Numbered from the stretch's first letter, positions 35,064 through 44,491 are shown. The stretch: DNA of 64,000 nt from Rhizobium sp. Q54 (GCA_945904955.1 CAMDPO010000005.1:28429-92428), one strand, 5' to 3'. Numbers and translations are program-made. The notes: generated from the letters alone by a model not told the origin.

Positions 35064-35975
35064 TTAGCGAAGGCCGTCAGGTTGCCAGAGCGAAACTAGG
35101 CCGTCAATCCTAAGTGTTTCAGAAAACAGCGTTTTTCGAACTAGACCGAACACCCCGGTGGGCACGTCGAGGCGGCGGCTGGGCTCGATCCGGTCGACGG
35201 GGAGGTCGCGGCTGACGTCGCGCGCCTCGGCCAGCCAGACGCGCGCTTCCTCGATCCCGCCGGTGGCGTCGATCAGGTTCAGGGAGGAAGCCTGGCGGCC
35301 GGTGTAGATGCGGCCGTCAGAGAGTTGCAGGGCGGTGGCGGGGGCCAGGCCGCGCCGTTGCACCACCAGGCCCACGAACCAGCGGTAGGTGTCATCCACC
35401 ACCGCCTGGATGGCCGCGCGGGCGCCTGGGGTCACCGGCTCGAACGGGTTGGGCTGGTCCTTGAGCGGCGCGCTCTTGAACAGGGTCGGCGTGACGCCGA
35501 GCTTCTCCATGGCCCCGGTCAGGTCGAAGGTCTGCAAGACCACGCCGATCGACCCGGTGATGGAGTTCTCGCGGGCGATGATGCGATCCGTGGCCAGCGC
35601 CACCATGTAGGCGGCCGAGGCGCCGGTGCCGGCGATGACCGCCACGACCGGCTTGGCGGCGGCCAGCTCGCGCACCGCCCGATACAGCTCTTCGCCGGCG
35701 ACGACCGTGCCGCCGGGGCTGTCGATGCGCAGGATGATCGCCTTGACCGAGTCGTCGGCGCCGAGCCGGGCCAGCGTGCGGAGGCGTTCTTCGTCGTTGA
35801 GGATGACGCCGTCGATGTCGACCTGGGCGATGCGATCGCCGAGGGAGATGCGCTCGTCGTCCCACACCAGGAACCCGACCGCGCCGATCGCAACGACAAG
35901 GGCGAGCAGGCGCCAGAAAACGAGACGCCGCTTCAAGCGGCGGCGGTTGGCGATGGCATCGGCGTCGAGCGACAT
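35064..35975 (-). CDS. sppA: Signal peptide peptidase SppA
   Basis: A 303-residue single-domain SppA, the short form. The membrane anchor is about residues 19-38. The Ser/Lys dyad is S120 ([11 protein letters not shown]) and K172 ([11 protein letters not shown]), 52 residues apart as in Bacillus Spp[11 protein letters not shown] and TGSIGVV are the usual flanking motifs. It degrades signal peptides left in the membrane after secretion. It stands between rpsA and ihfB, separated from rpsA by a strong terminator. Confidence 0.93.
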   Translation of the reverse strand: MSLDADAIANRRRLKRRLVFWRLLALVVAIGAVGFLVWDDERISLGDRIAQVDIDGVILNDEERLRTLARLGADDSVKAIILRIDSPGGTVVAGEELYRAVRELAAAKPVVAVIAGTGASAAYMVALATDRIIARENSITGSIGVVLQTFDLTGAMEKLGVTPTLFKSAPLKDQPNPFEPVTPGARAAIQAVVDDTYRWFVGLVVQRRGLAPATALQLSDGRIYTGRQASSLNLIDATGGIEEARVWLAEARDVSRDLPVDRIEPSRRLDVPTGVFGLVRKTLFSETLRIDGLVSLWQPDGLR

Positions 35976-35992
35976 GAGCTTGATCCTAACAA

Positions 35993-36023
35993 TAACCCCT
36001 CGACGTTGTGCGTCGAGGGGTTA
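35993..36023 (-). terminator. Intrinsic terminator after rpsA
   Basis: TAACCCCTCGACG and CGTCGAGGGGTTA form a perfect 13-bp stem with a 5-base loop, 32 bases after the rpsA stop (minus strand). It is followed by TTGTTAG. It separates the rpsA transcript from sppA. Confidence 0.8.
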
Positions 36024-36054
36024 CTAGCGTTAACAAGCGAATGTCGCCAGAAGG

Positions 36055-37833
36055 TTACTCGGCGTCGGCTTCAGCCTCGCCTTCGCCTTCGTCGTCCTTG
36101 GCCTTCTTCTTGGTGCCGGCCTTCTTGGGTTCGCCCTCGCCCTTGGCGCGCATTGCGGCGCCAAGGATGTCGCCGAGCGAAGCGCCCGAGTCGGACGAGC
36201 CGTAGTTGGCCATCGCCTCGCGCTCGTCGGAGATCTCGAGCGCCTTCACGGAGAGCCCGATCTTGCGCAGGTCGGCGTCCATGGTGACGACCTTGGCGTC
36301 GACCTTGTCGCCGACAGCAAAGCGCTCGGGCCGCTGCTCGGAGCGGTCGCGGGCGAGGTCCTGCTTGCGGATGTAGGCGTTCAGGCCTTCGCCGAACACC
36401 ACGTCGATACCGCCGGCATGAACCGCCGAGATGGTGCAGGTGACAGTGTCGCCCTTCTTGTACTTGACGACGCTCGCCTGCGGATCGGCGGCCAGCTGCT
36501 TGATGCCGAGGCTGATGCGCTCCTTCTCGACGTCGGTGTCGAGGACCTTCGCCTCGACCATGTCGCCCTTCTTGTAGTCGTTGATGACCGTCTCGCCGGC
36601 CTTGTCCCAAGACAGGTCGGAGAGGTGCACCATGCCGTCGACGCCACCGTCCAGGCCGATGAACAGGCCGAACTCGGTGATCGACTTGATCTCGCCCTTG
36701 ATGACGGTGCCGGGCGGGTGACCTTCGGCAAACTGGCCCCACGGATTCTCGGTGCACTGCTTGATGCCGAGCGAGACGCGGCGGCGGTTCGGATCGACGT
36801 CCAGGACCATCACCTCGATCTCCTGGGAGGTCGAGACGATCTTGCCCGGGTGGACGTTCTTCTTCGTCCAGCTCATCTCGGAGACGTGGACCAGGCCTTC
36901 GACGCCCGGCTCCAGCTCCACGAAGGCGCCGTAGTCGGTGATGTTGGTGACGCGACCCTTGAACTTGGCGTTCACCGGGTACTTGGCGTCGACGCCCTGC
37001 CACGGATCGGCCTCGAGCTGCTTCATGCCCAAGGAGATGCGCTGGGTATCCGGATTCACGCGGATGACCTGCACCTTCACGGTGTCGCCGATGGCGACGA
37101 CTTCGGTCGGGTGATTGACGCGGCGCCACGCCATGTCGGTGACGTGCAGCAGGCCGTCGATGCCGCCGAGGTCGACGAACGCACCGTAGTCGGTGATGTT
37201 CTTGACCACGCCTTCCAGCACCTGACCTTCGGTCAGATTGGCGATCAGCTCCTGGCGCGCTTCCGCACGAGTCTCTTCGAGGACTGCGCGACGCGAGACA
37301 ACAATGTTGCCGCGGCGGCGATCCATCTTGAGGATCTGGAACCACTGGTCGGTGCCCATCAGGTGCGAGACGTCGCGCACCGGACGCACGTCGACCTGGC
37401 TGCCCGGCAGGAACGCAACGGCGCCGGAAAGATCGACGGTGAAGCCGCCCTTCACGCGGCCGAACAGCACGCCCTGGACGCGCTTATTGGCCTTGAACGA
37501 CTTCTCGAGCTCGGCCCACGCCTCTTCGCGGCGCGCCTTCTCGCGGGAGAGGACTGCCTCGCCCTGGGCGTTCTCCATCCGCTCGAGGAAGACTTCGACC
37601 TCGTCGCCCGGCTTGATCTCGGAGGCGCGGCCGCGCTCGGAGAACTCACGCAGCGAGACGCGGCCTTCGGACTTCAGTCCGACGTCGATCACGGCAGTGT
37701 CGTTCTCGATCGAGATGACTCGCCCTTTGACGACCGACCCCTCGAGGCCGTCGTTGTTGCCGTACGATTCTTTCAGGAGGTCGGCAAAAATCTCTTTGGA
37801 CGCGGAAGCAGCGGTGTTGGTGGATGCGGTCAT
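36055..37833 (-). CDS. rpsA: 30S ribosomal protein S1
   Basis: A 592-residue protein with six S1 RNA-binding repeats. Repeats 3-6 carry the canonical ITDYGAFVDL, ITDYGAFVEL, ITEFGLFIGL and related stretches. It brings mRNA to the small subunit and is essential. The C-terminus is an acidic/basic tail (KKKAKDDEGEGEAEADAE). ATG 37833 (MTASTNTAAS) is preferred to an upstream ATG because the family begins here. It follows cmk across a gap of about 136 bases; the cmk-rpsA pair is almost universal in Proteobacteria. Confidence 0.96.
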   Translation of the reverse strand: MTASTNTAASASKEIFADLLKESYGNNDGLEGSVVKGRVISIENDTAVIDVGLKSEGRVSLREFSERGRASEIKPGDEVEVFLERMENAQGEAVLSREKARREEAWAELEKSFKANKRVQGVLFGRVKGGFTVDLSGAVAFLPGSQVDVRPVRDVSHLMGTDQWFQILKMDRRRGNIVVSRRAVLEETRAEARQELIANLTEGQVLEGVVKNITDYGAFVDLGGIDGLLHVTDMAWRRVNHPTEVVAIGDTVKVQVIRVNPDTQRISLGMKQLEADPWQGVDAKYPVNAKFKGRVTNITDYGAFVELEPGVEGLVHVSEMSWTKKNVHPGKIVSTSQEIEVMVLDVDPNRRRVSLGIKQCTENPWGQFAEGHPPGTVIKGEIKSITEFGLFIGLDGGVDGMVHLSDLSWDKAGETVINDYKKGDMVEAKVLDTDVEKERISLGIKQLAADPQASVVKYKKGDTVTCTISAVHAGGIDVVFGEGLNAYIRKQDLARDRSEQRPERFAVGDKVDAKVVTMDADLRKIGLSVKALEISDEREAMANYGSSDSGASLGDILGAAMRAKGEGEPKKAGTKKKAKDDEGEGEAEADAE

Positions 37834-37969
37834 GAAGGGGTGCCGGATTTGCGCCCGCGGCGGGGGATTAAAGGTTGCACAGGCGGGTTCGCACACGGTG
37901 TGTGTGCAAATAGCACCCCATCGTTGCGTCGCTTAAGCGACCCAACCGCTGGGACCTCTACGAACCACG

Positions 37970-38602
37970 CTAGTTCTGGCCGGAAACAAAGGCTTTCGCG
38001 GCCTCGAACGCCGCGTCTATATCGAGTTTCGTCGTATCAAGCAAGAACGCCCCCGGGGCCACCCGGAGCGACGATTGGGCTCTTTCCTCGTCCCGACGGT
38101 CCCGCTCGACCACGGATTTCAGCACTTCTGCGCGGCTGACGGTGGCCCCGCCGGCCGCCAGCTCCTTCCAGCGCCGTTCGGCGCGAACTTCGGCGGAGGC
38201 GGTCACGAACAGCTTCTTATCGGCGTTTGGCAGCACGACCGTGCAGATATCGCGGCCCTCGACCACGGCACCTTTTTGTCCCTCGGGCGGGCGGCGCGCG
38301 AACTCCCGCTGGAAGTCGAGCAGTGCGGCGCGCACGCCGGGAACGGTCGCAACCCGCGACGCGATGTCGGACACGCGTTCCGTGCGCAGGTCCGGCGCCA
38401 GCAGGTCACCCGCATCGAGCAGTTGCGCCTCCTCGGTGGCGCCGGCCGAGTCGTTGGGTGCCACGCCGGCGCGCAGAACCCGTGAGGCGACCGCGCGATA
38501 GAGCGCGCCCGTGTCGAGATGCGCGTAGCCGTAGTGCTCGGCGAGCTTGCGCGCCAGCGTCCCCTTGCCGGCCGCCGCGGGCCCGTCGATGGCGATGATC
38601 AT
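37970..38602 (-). CDS. cmk: Cytidylate kinase
   Basis: A 210-residue nucleoside monophosphate kinase making CDP/dCDP. The P-loop is GPAAAGKGT (K13), followed by HLDTGALYRAV, GRDICTVVLPNA and ERDRRDEERA. The ATG overlaps the aroA stop by 4 bp, and rpsA follows. This aroA-cmk-rpsA order is conserved. Confidence 0.96.
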   Translation of the reverse strand: MIIAIDGPAAAGKGTLARKLAEHYGYAHLDTGALYRAVASRVLRAGVAPNDSAGATEEAQLLDAGDLLAPDLRTERVSDIASRVATVPGVRAALLDFQREFARRPPEGQKGAVVEGRDICTVVLPNADKKLFVTASAEVRAERRWKELAAGGATVSRAEVLKSVVERDRRDEERAQSSLRVAPGAFLLDTTKLDIDAAFEAAKAFVSGQN

Positions 38603-39939
38603 CGATTGGGAATCACGATCGAGGCGCCGAGGCTGCCCATCAACGACGCAAAGCCCGGGAAGCTGGTGGCGATCGTCTCGGTGCCATCGACGCCGATCGC
38701 CGACTTGCTCGACAGGCCCAGCACCAGGAACGCCATGGCGATGCGGTGATCGAGCGCCGCGTCCACCATCGCGCCGCCCGGCGGGGCGCCGCCGAGCCCC
38801 TCGACGGTAAGTGCGTCGCCGTCTTCCGCGACGCGCACGCCGCACGCCTTCAAGCCGACGGCGATCGCGGCCAGACGATTGCTCTCTTTGACCTTGAGCT
38901 CGGCGAGTCCTTCCATGCGCGTCGTGCCCTTGGCGAGCGACGCGGCCATGGCGAACACCGGGTACTCGTCGATCATGCTCGGCGCGCGCTCGGCCGGCAC
39001 GCGAATCCCCTGCAGGCGGCTCGCTTTTACGAGGATGTCGGCGGTCGGCTCGTCATCCTGATCGCGGCGATTCTCGAAGCGGATGTCGCCGCCCATCTCG
39101 CGCAACGAATCGAAGATGCCGATGCGCAGCGGATTCATGCCGACGTTCTCGATGCGGATCTCCGATCCCGGCACGCTCAGCGCCGCGACCGCCAAAAACG
39201 CCGCCGAGCTCGGATCGCCCGGCACGTTGACCGCGTTCGGGCGCAGTTCGGGCTCGCCCACCACGGTGACGTAGCGCAGCTTCTTGCCGTCGATGATTTC
39301 GTCTTTGACGCGCACGGTGGCGCCGAAGCGGCGCAGCATGCGTTCGGTGTGGTCGCGCGTCGGCTCCGGCTCGATCACGGTCGTCTCCCCCGCCGTGCCG
39401 AGGCCGGCGAGGAGGATCGCCGACTTCACCTGCGCGGAGGGAACCGGCAGCGTGTACTCGATCGGCGTCGATTCCTCGGAGCCGGTGATGGCGAGCGGCA
39501 GGCGCGCACCCGAGCGCGCCAGCACCTGGGCGCCCATGCGGCGCAGCGGATCGGTGACGCGCGCCATCGGCCGCTTGCACAGCGACGCATCGCCGGTGAA
39601 GAAGCTTGTGAACGGCTGGGTCGCGACGACGCCCATCATCAGGCGCGCGCCGGTGCCGGAGTTGCCGAGGTCGAGCACGCCACCCGGCTCCTGGAACGAG
39701 CCAAGCCCCGGCCCGTCCACCACCCAGCGGCCGTCGGCCTGGCGCTCGATACGGGCGCCGAGGGCGCGCAAGGCCCCCGCCGTGGACAGGATGTCGTCCC
39801 CCTCGAGCATGCCCGTGACCGTGGTGCGGCCGGCAGCCAGCGCCCCCAGGATCAGGGCGCGGTGGGAGATCGACTTGTCACCGGGGACGCGGACGGTGCC
39901 GCGGAGCGGTCCGCTTGGTGATGCGCGAAGCTTTGCCAT
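38599..39939 (-). CDS. aroA: 3-Phosphoshikimate 1-carboxyvinyltransferase (EPSP synthase)
   Basis: A 446-residue shikimate-pathway enzyme that joins PEP to shikimate-3-phosphate. PGDKSISHRALILGALA, LDLGNSGTGARLMMG, LPVPSAQVKSAILLAGL, MIDEYPVFAMAA and DHRIAMAFLVLG are present. The loop after LGNSGT reads GARLMMG, the class II pattern (related to the Agrobacterium CP4 enzyme). ATG 39939 (MAKLRASPSG) is the family start; the frame is open further upstream without homology. It feeds chorismate to the trp genes farther along. Confidence 0.95.
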   Translation of the reverse strand: MAKLRASPSGPLRGTVRVPGDKSISHRALILGALAAGRTTVTGMLEGDDILSTAGALRALGARIERQADGRWVVDGPGLGSFQEPGGVLDLGNSGTGARLMMGVVATQPFTSFFTGDASLCKRPMARVTDPLRRMGAQVLARSGARLPLAITGSEESTPIEYTLPVPSAQVKSAILLAGLGTAGETTVIEPEPTRDHTERMLRRFGATVRVKDEIIDGKKLRYVTVVGEPELRPNAVNVPGDPSSAAFLAVAALSVPGSEIRIENVGMNPLRIGIFDSLREMGGDIRFENRRDQDDEPTADILVKASRLQGIRVPAERAPSMIDEYPVFAMAASLAKGTTRMEGLAELKVKESNRLAAIAVGLKACGVRVAEDGDALTVEGLGGAPPGGAMVDAALDHRIAMAFLVLGLSSKSAIGVDGTETIATSFPGFASLMGSLGASIVIPNR

Positions 39940-40310
39940 GGTCCAATGGGTTGGCCGCGGGCCTCGTGCGGCGACCGGAGAAGCGGCGCGTCTGTAGCAT
40001 ACGCCTCTGGACTGCCGCCAGCGGCGGCGCCTCGACAAATCGACAGCGAGGCGGCTGCGCCGCGCCGCCGGGCCAGGGCGGCGGCGGCGCGACAACGCGG
40101 GGTGCATAGGCCGCCGACCCGAGGTGCCTTCGGCGCAGTTCCGTGCAAACCTGTGGACATGCCGGTGCCTTCGTGGCACACGGACCCGCCAATTTTCAGT
40201 GCCCTCCGGCCCGTGGGCCGCTCTATTCCTGAGCTTGGCGATCGCGACTTGGCCGGAGGAAACCCGTAGGGCGATGTCCCTGGGCGGAACTGCCCGCAGG
40301 AGGTTCATAG
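39940..40310. other. Divergent intergenic region, no gene seen
   Basis: This 371-base stretch separates aroA (leftward) from the TIGR02300-type gene (rightward). It contains several short GC palindromes (GCCGCC/GGCGGC runs) and presumably both promoters, but I find no convincing -35/-10 pair, tRNA or conserved RNA. An AGGAGG ribosome binding site for the right-hand gene is at 40298-40303. Confidence 0.4.
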
Positions 40311-40649
40311 GTGGCGAAAGCGGAATTGGGAGGCAAGCGGGAATGCCAATCCTGCGGTACCAAGTACTACGACCTCGGCAAGGAGCCGCCGGTTTGCCCG
40401 CGCTGTGGCACCGTGTACAGCGCCGCGGCCGCTAAGGCCGCCGCCGCTGCGCCAACGCCCGTCGCGAAGCCGAAGCCGAAGCCCAAGCCGGAGCCGCGCG
40501 TCGCGCCGGTCGCCGCCGAAGGCGACGAGGAGCCGGCGATCGTCGCGGACGAGGAAGAGGGCGAGTTCCCCGACGACGAGGAGGAGTTCGTCGAGGAGGA
40601 AGCCGAGGAAGAGGAGGCTCCCTTCGAGCCGGAGCCGGAGGAGAAGTAA
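40311..40649 (+). CDS. TIGR02300/FYDLN-type acidic zinc-ribbon protein
   Basis: A 112-residue protein starting with GTG, eight bases after AGGAGG. The N-terminal zinc ribbon has C12-x2-C15 and C29-x2-C32 around GTKYYDLGKEPPVCPRCG. The middle is an Ala/Pro/Lys linker with PKPKPKP, and the last about 50 residues are almost all Glu/Asp. The family is confined largely to alphaproteobacteria and has no assigned function; the acidic tail suggests binding to a basic partner. The tRNA-Ala gene follows. Confidence 0.88.
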   Translation: MAKAELGGKRECQSCGTKYYDLGKEPPVCPRCGTVYSAAAAKAAAAAPTPVAKPKPKPKPEPRVAPVAAEGDEEPAIVADEEEGEFPDDEEEFVEEEAEEEEAPFEPEPEEK

Positions 40650-40721
40650 GCTCCTTGATTCCCAAGAACGGCCGGACATAAGGTCTGCCGCCGCGCGGCT
40701 TTGCAGCGCGCCCACGTTTCC

Positions 40722-40797
<76 letters not shown>

Positions 40798-40865
40798 GTT
40801 CACGAAGGGCTCGGCCGCAAGGTCGGGCCCTTCTGATTCCCGCCGCTAGCCGCTAGAACGAGAAC

Positions 40866-42233
40866 ATGCCGGCGCGTCCCTGGCTGCTCCTGCCCGTCGA
40901 AGTCAAAGTCCGCGAATTCCACGCCAAGGTGTTGCAGGCGGTGGTCGCGGCCGAGCGCGGCTTCGACGTGGTGCTCGGCGAGCAGAACGCTCTGCAGCGC
41001 GGTCTCGATCTGCTGCCGCGCGGCCTCGCCATCGACAAGAGCGTCGATCGTTCGAAGGTGCCGATCTTCCAGCGCGCCACCGCACTCGGCGATCGTCTGG
41101 CGTCTTGGTGCGAGGAAGGACTCGTCTACCGCGACCGCGACACGTACCTGCACGAGCGCGTGCATCTGGAATCGCTCGCCCAAGTCGATCGCTTCTTCGC
41201 CTGGGGCGACGTGCAGCAGGCCGACATCCTGCGCAAGGCGCCGGACGCGGCGTCGAAGATTCTCGTTACCGGCCATCCGCGCTTCGATTTGCTGCGTCCC
41301 GACGTGCGCGCGGTACACGACGCCGACGTCGCCGATCTGCGCCGCCGCTTCGGCCGCTACATCCTCGTGGCGACCAACTTCAGCCGCTTCAACCACTTCA
41401 TGGGCTACGACTTCTGGATCGAAGCGCTGCAGCGGCGCGGCACCATTGCGACGCCAGAGCAGCTCGCCTTCTTCCAGCGCTGGCGCGACTACATCGAGGT
41501 GCTGTACCGCGCTTTCGTCGCGGCCATCCCGGTGCTGCGCCGCGCCTTCCCCGATCACGCCATCGTCGTGCGCCCGCACCCGTCCGAGAACCACGAGCGC
41601 TGGCGCCAAGAGGTCGCGGGCCAGGGCAACGTCGCCGTGGTGTTCGAAGGCAGCGCCATCCCGTGGATCGCCGGCTGCGACGCGATGATCCACAACAGCT
41701 GCACCACCGGCGTCGAGGCCTACCTGCTCGATCGCCCCGTCATCGCCTACCGCCCGGCAACTGACGCGGTGCTGGATTCGCATCTGCCCCACGCGCTGAG
41801 CGAGCAGGCGGCGACCGAGGACGAACTGGTCGCGCGCGTGACGGCAGCGCTCGCCGGAAACGTGCGGGTCCCCGCTGGCGCCGGCACGGAGGCGGCCCGC
41901 TACATCGCGGCGATCGACGGACCGTTGGCAGCCGAACGCGTCGCGGACGGCCTCGCTGCGCTGAACATTGCGCCCCACGATTACCGCCCCGGCGCCGGCG
42001 TGCATGCTCGCGTCGCATTCGATCGCGTGCGCGAAGCCGTCGCGCCACTGGTGCGGCGCTGGCGCATGGGCTCCGGCTACGCCGCGTACGGAAAGCAGAA
42101 GTTCCCCGGCATCGCGCTCGCCGAGATCACCGAGTTCGTTGCGCGGCTCGCCGCCGTGACCGGCCGCTTCCAAGATGTAGGCGTAACGTCGCTGCCCGTG
42201 CCGAGTTGCTTCCGCATCGGCCTGCGCCGCTAG
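40866..42233 (+). CDS. Surface carbohydrate biosynthesis protein (TIGR04396-like)
   Basis: A 455-residue protein resembling the surface-polysaccharide family TIGR04396, with a GT-B-like fold: an N-terminal domain (ARPWLLLPVEVKVREFHAKVL), and a C-terminal domain with VVRPHPSENHERW, AGCDAMIHNSCTTGVEAYLL and RPVIAYRP, which recall CDP-glycerol- and Kdo-transferase-like nucleotide-binding halves. The donor is unknown. It begins 69 bases after tRNA-Ala and converges on a methyltransferase gene. A role in capsule or lipopolysaccharide decoration is inferred from the family name. Confidence 0.75.
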   Translation: MPARPWLLLPVEVKVREFHAKVLQAVVAAERGFDVVLGEQNALQRGLDLLPRGLAIDKSVDRSKVPIFQRATALGDRLASWCEEGLVYRDRDTYLHERVHLESLAQVDRFFAWGDVQQADILRKAPDAASKILVTGHPRFDLLRPDVRAVHDADVADLRRRFGRYILVATNFSRFNHFMGYDFWIEALQRRGTIATPEQLAFFQRWRDYIEVLYRAFVAAIPVLRRAFPDHAIVVRPHPSENHERWRQEVAGQGNVAVVFEGSAIPWIAGCDAMIHNSCTTGVEAYLLDRPVIAYRPATDAVLDSHLPHALSEQAATEDELVARVTAALAGNVRVPAGAGTEAARYIAAIDGPLAAERVADGLAALNIAPHDYRPGAGVHARVAFDRVREAVAPLVRRWRMGSGYAAYGKQKFPGIALAEITEFVARLAAVTGRFQDVGVTSLPVPSCFRIGLRR

Positions 42234-42253
42234 CGCGTCGCGACGACACCGGG

Positions 42254-43072
42254 TTAGCGGCGGCGCAGCACCAAGAAGCGGATGTGGTAGGCGAACGGCG
42301 ACAGCAGCAGGTTGCCGAGCACGTAGAACGCACGGAACGGCGGGAAGCCCTGGTGCGTCTCGACGTAGTGCAGCGCCCGTCCCATCGGCCCAAGCTCTTC
42401 GCGGAGGCCGATCATGCCGCCGCGGCCTTCCTCGTGCACCAGCTCGAAGCCGGCGCTGGCGAAGTCCGCAGCAATAGTCGCGCTCGGAAAAGCGAACTGC
42501 CAGAACGCGTCGCGCTGCTCGGGGCCGTCGCGGAACTCCGGGTAGGCGCCACGCCGGATGCCAAGCCGGTTGAGCGGCGATAGCGACGGAAAGGTCAGGA
42601 ACAACGTGCCGCCCGGGCGCAGCACGCGCCGAATCTCTTCCTGGATGTCGCCATAGCCGCCGAAGAAATGCTCGATGACGCCCAGAGACCAGTAGCCGTC
42701 GAAGCTGGCGTCCGCGAACGGTAGGCGCCGCGCGTCGCCACACACGATGGGCAGCTCCGGCACCGCGGCATGCACTGCGCGTACCGTCTCGGGTGCGAAG
42801 TCGAGTCCGACCGCATCGAAGCCGGCGCGCCGCAGGGCGAACACCTTGTCGCCCCGCCCGCAACCGCCGTCGAGCACGCGCGCGCCGGCCGCCAGGTGCT
42901 TCTTGGTGTTGCCGACGACGAACCAATTGCGCGGCGCGGTCACCGCGCGGCGCAACGCGTCCGTCCGCCACCAGTCGTCCCACGCCTCGGTGGTGGCGGC
43001 GCGCCCGACATAGACGAGGCGGTCGTTGGCGCGGTCGTAGTAGCGGACGTTGTTGGGCGGCGCGGCGGTCAT
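42254..43072 (-). CDS. Class I SAM-dependent methyltransferase
   Basis: A 272-residue methyltransferase_11-type protein. Motif I is VLDGGCGRGDKVFALRRAG (about 66-84), then GLDFAPETV, CGDARRLPFADASFDGYWSLGVIEHF and LRPGGTLFLTFPS. The C-terminus is hydrophobic (YVLGNLLLSPFAYHIRFLVL), so it may sit at the membrane and act on a lipid or glycan precursor. It is convergent with the surface carbohydrate gene and divergent from speE. Confidence 0.82.
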   Translation of the reverse strand: MTAAPPNNVRYYDRANDRLVYVGRAATTEAWDDWWRTDALRRAVTAPRNWFVVGNTKKHLAAGARVLDGGCGRGDKVFALRRAGFDAVGLDFAPETVRAVHAAVPELPIVCGDARRLPFADASFDGYWSLGVIEHFFGGYGDIQEEIRRVLRPGGTLFLTFPSLSPLNRLGIRRGAYPEFRDGPEQRDAFWQFAFPSATIAADFASAGFELVHEEGRGGMIGLREELGPMGRALHYVETHQGFPPFRAFYVLGNLLLSPFAYHIRFLVLRRR

Positions 43073-43222
43073 CGCGTGGACGGTAGCATCGCGCTTGGGT
43101 CAGGCGCGAATGCGCGCCCAGCCGTCACGCCGAAGGCGTGCCGCGCACGATGTGTGCGTTGACGGCGAGCGTCTGCGGCGGCATGGTCCGCGCGCCGCCC
43201 CCGCTCGCAAGGAATTGCATCG

Positions 43223-44347
43223 ATGACCACCACCTGGTTCGACGAGACGCTGTACCCGTTCTATCGCCAAGGCATCCGCGTCGACGGCGTGCTCTTCAAG
43301 GGCCAGACCAAGTTCCAGACGGTCGAGATCCTGCTGAACGAGCGGCTCGGGCGCGTGCTGTGCCTCGACGGCGTGGTGCAGACCACCGAGGGCGACGAGT
43401 TTTACTACCACGAGAGCATGACCCACGTAGGCATGCTGGCTCACGGCCGCGTCGAGAGCGTGCTCATCATCGGCGGTGCCGACGGCGGCATCCTGCGCGA
43501 GGTGCTCAAGCATCCCAACGTGAAGGAAGTCGTCATCGTCGACATCGACGGCGAACTCATCGACATGTGCAAGGAGCACCTGCCGCTCCACCACGCCGGC
43601 GCCTTCGACGATCCGCGCACCATCAACCTGCCCGGTGACGGCGCCGCCTACGTCGCCGAAACCGACAAGCGCTTCGACCTGATCCTGGTCGATTCCACCG
43701 ACCCGCAGGGCCCCGGCATCGTCCTGTTCCAGGCGCCGTTCTTCGGCAACTGCAAGCGCGTCATGAAGAAGGGCGGCCTCATGGTCACCCAGAACGGCGT
43801 GTCGTTCTACCAGCAGGAAGAGCTGCGCGACGCCCACCACCACCGCCTGCAGGTGTTCAAGAACGCCGGCGCGTACCTCTCGCCGGTGCCCTGCTACGTC
43901 GGCGCCCACATGGCGTTCGGCTGGGCCAGCGACTCCATGATGCTGCCGAGCATTCCCCAGGCCACCATTCGCCGCCGCCTGAAGCAGTCCGGCATCGAGA
44001 CGCGTCACTACAATCCCGAGATGCACGCGGCGTACTTCGCCATTCCGAACAACCTGCGTCCGCTGCTGGCCGAAGGCCACGAGCGCACCGGCCTCGCCGG
44101 CCTGGTGAAGGCGATCGCCAGCCGCCTCGGCGGCAAAGCCAAGAAGGCGGTGGCCAAGGCGGCCCCGAAAAAGGCGGCCAAGAAGGCCGCCCCTAAGAAG
44201 GCCGTAGCCAAGAAGGCGGCCAAGAAAGCTCCCGCCAAGCGGGGCGCCACCCGCCGGGCTGCCCCCAAGCGTTCTGCCCCAAAGGGGCGAGCTGCGGCCA
44301 AGAGGGGCGCCAAGGCGAAGAAGTCCGCTCGTTCGCGCCACTCCTAA
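43223..44347 (+). CDS. speE: Spermidine synthase with histone-H1-like basic tail
   Basis: A 374-residue protein. Residues 1-290 are a normal spermidine synthase: WFDETLYPFYRQGIRVD, VLCLDGVVQTTEGDEFYYHE, IIGGADGGILREVLKHP, VDIDGELIDMCKEHLP and LVDSTDPQGPG, with the catalytic D in the last motif. It transfers aminopropyl groups from decarboxylated SAM to putrescine. Residues 305-374 are an added tail with 21 Lys, 8 Arg, 25 Ala and 5 Pro and no acidic residue, in repeats such as AAPKKAAKKAAPKKA, like histone H1 or AlgP. The frame is unbroken and codon usage matches. A short GC hairpin follows. Confidence 0.92.
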   Translation: MTTTWFDETLYPFYRQGIRVDGVLFKGQTKFQTVEILLNERLGRVLCLDGVVQTTEGDEFYYHESMTHVGMLAHGRVESVLIIGGADGGILREVLKHPNVKEVVIVDIDGELIDMCKEHLPLHHAGAFDDPRTINLPGDGAAYVAETDKRFDLILVDSTDPQGPGIVLFQAPFFGNCKRVMKKGGLMVTQNGVSFYQQEELRDAHHHRLQVFKNAGAYLSPVPCYVGAHMAFGWASDSMMLPSIPQATIRRRLKQSGIETRHYNPEMHAAYFAIPNNLRPLLAEGHERTGLAGLVKAIASRLGGKAKKAVAKAAPKKAAKKAAPKKAVAKKAAKKAPAKRGATRRAAPKRSAPKGRAAAKRGAKAKKSARSRHS

Positions 44348-44361
44348 CGGTTCTTGATCGG

Positions 44362-44376
44362 GGGGGCTCTGCCCCC
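44362..44376 (+). terminator. GC hairpin after speE
   Basis: GGGGGC and GCCCCC pair around a 3-base TCT loop, 14 bases after the speE stop, followed by AATATTGG. The stem is only 6 bp and lacks a T run; a weak terminator. Confidence 0.45.
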
Positions 44377-44454
44377 AATATTGGTCTATGACACAGCCGG
44401 TACCGCAGGTCGGGCCGGCGGTGTCATGGGCGGCGGGAAGGTGCCGATTTCGGG

Positions 44455-44486
44455 TCTTCCCTCGCCACTCGCTCTAGACGAGGAGA
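44455..44486 (+). promoter_or_regulatory. Possible thermometer-like hairpin at the Hsp20 start
   Basis: CCTCG (44460-44464) can pair with CGAGG (44479-44483), covering the Shine-Dalgarno AGGAG (44481-44485) six bases before the ATG. ROSE-type RNA thermometers guard hsp20 genes in alphaproteobacteria; this one is short and lacks the full ROSE pattern. Confidence 0.3.
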
Positions 44487-44491
44487 CCTGT

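Noticed and set aside
36418..38139. A 573-codon frame on the plus strand opposite rpsA
   Set aside because: S1 repeats on the minus strand are unmistakable; the antisense frame has low-complexity composition.
40000..40300. A possible signal recognition particle RNA or other conserved RNA
   Set aside because: The GGAAGGAAGC-type core and the conserved tetraloop regions are not present; the GC palindromes are short and repetitive.
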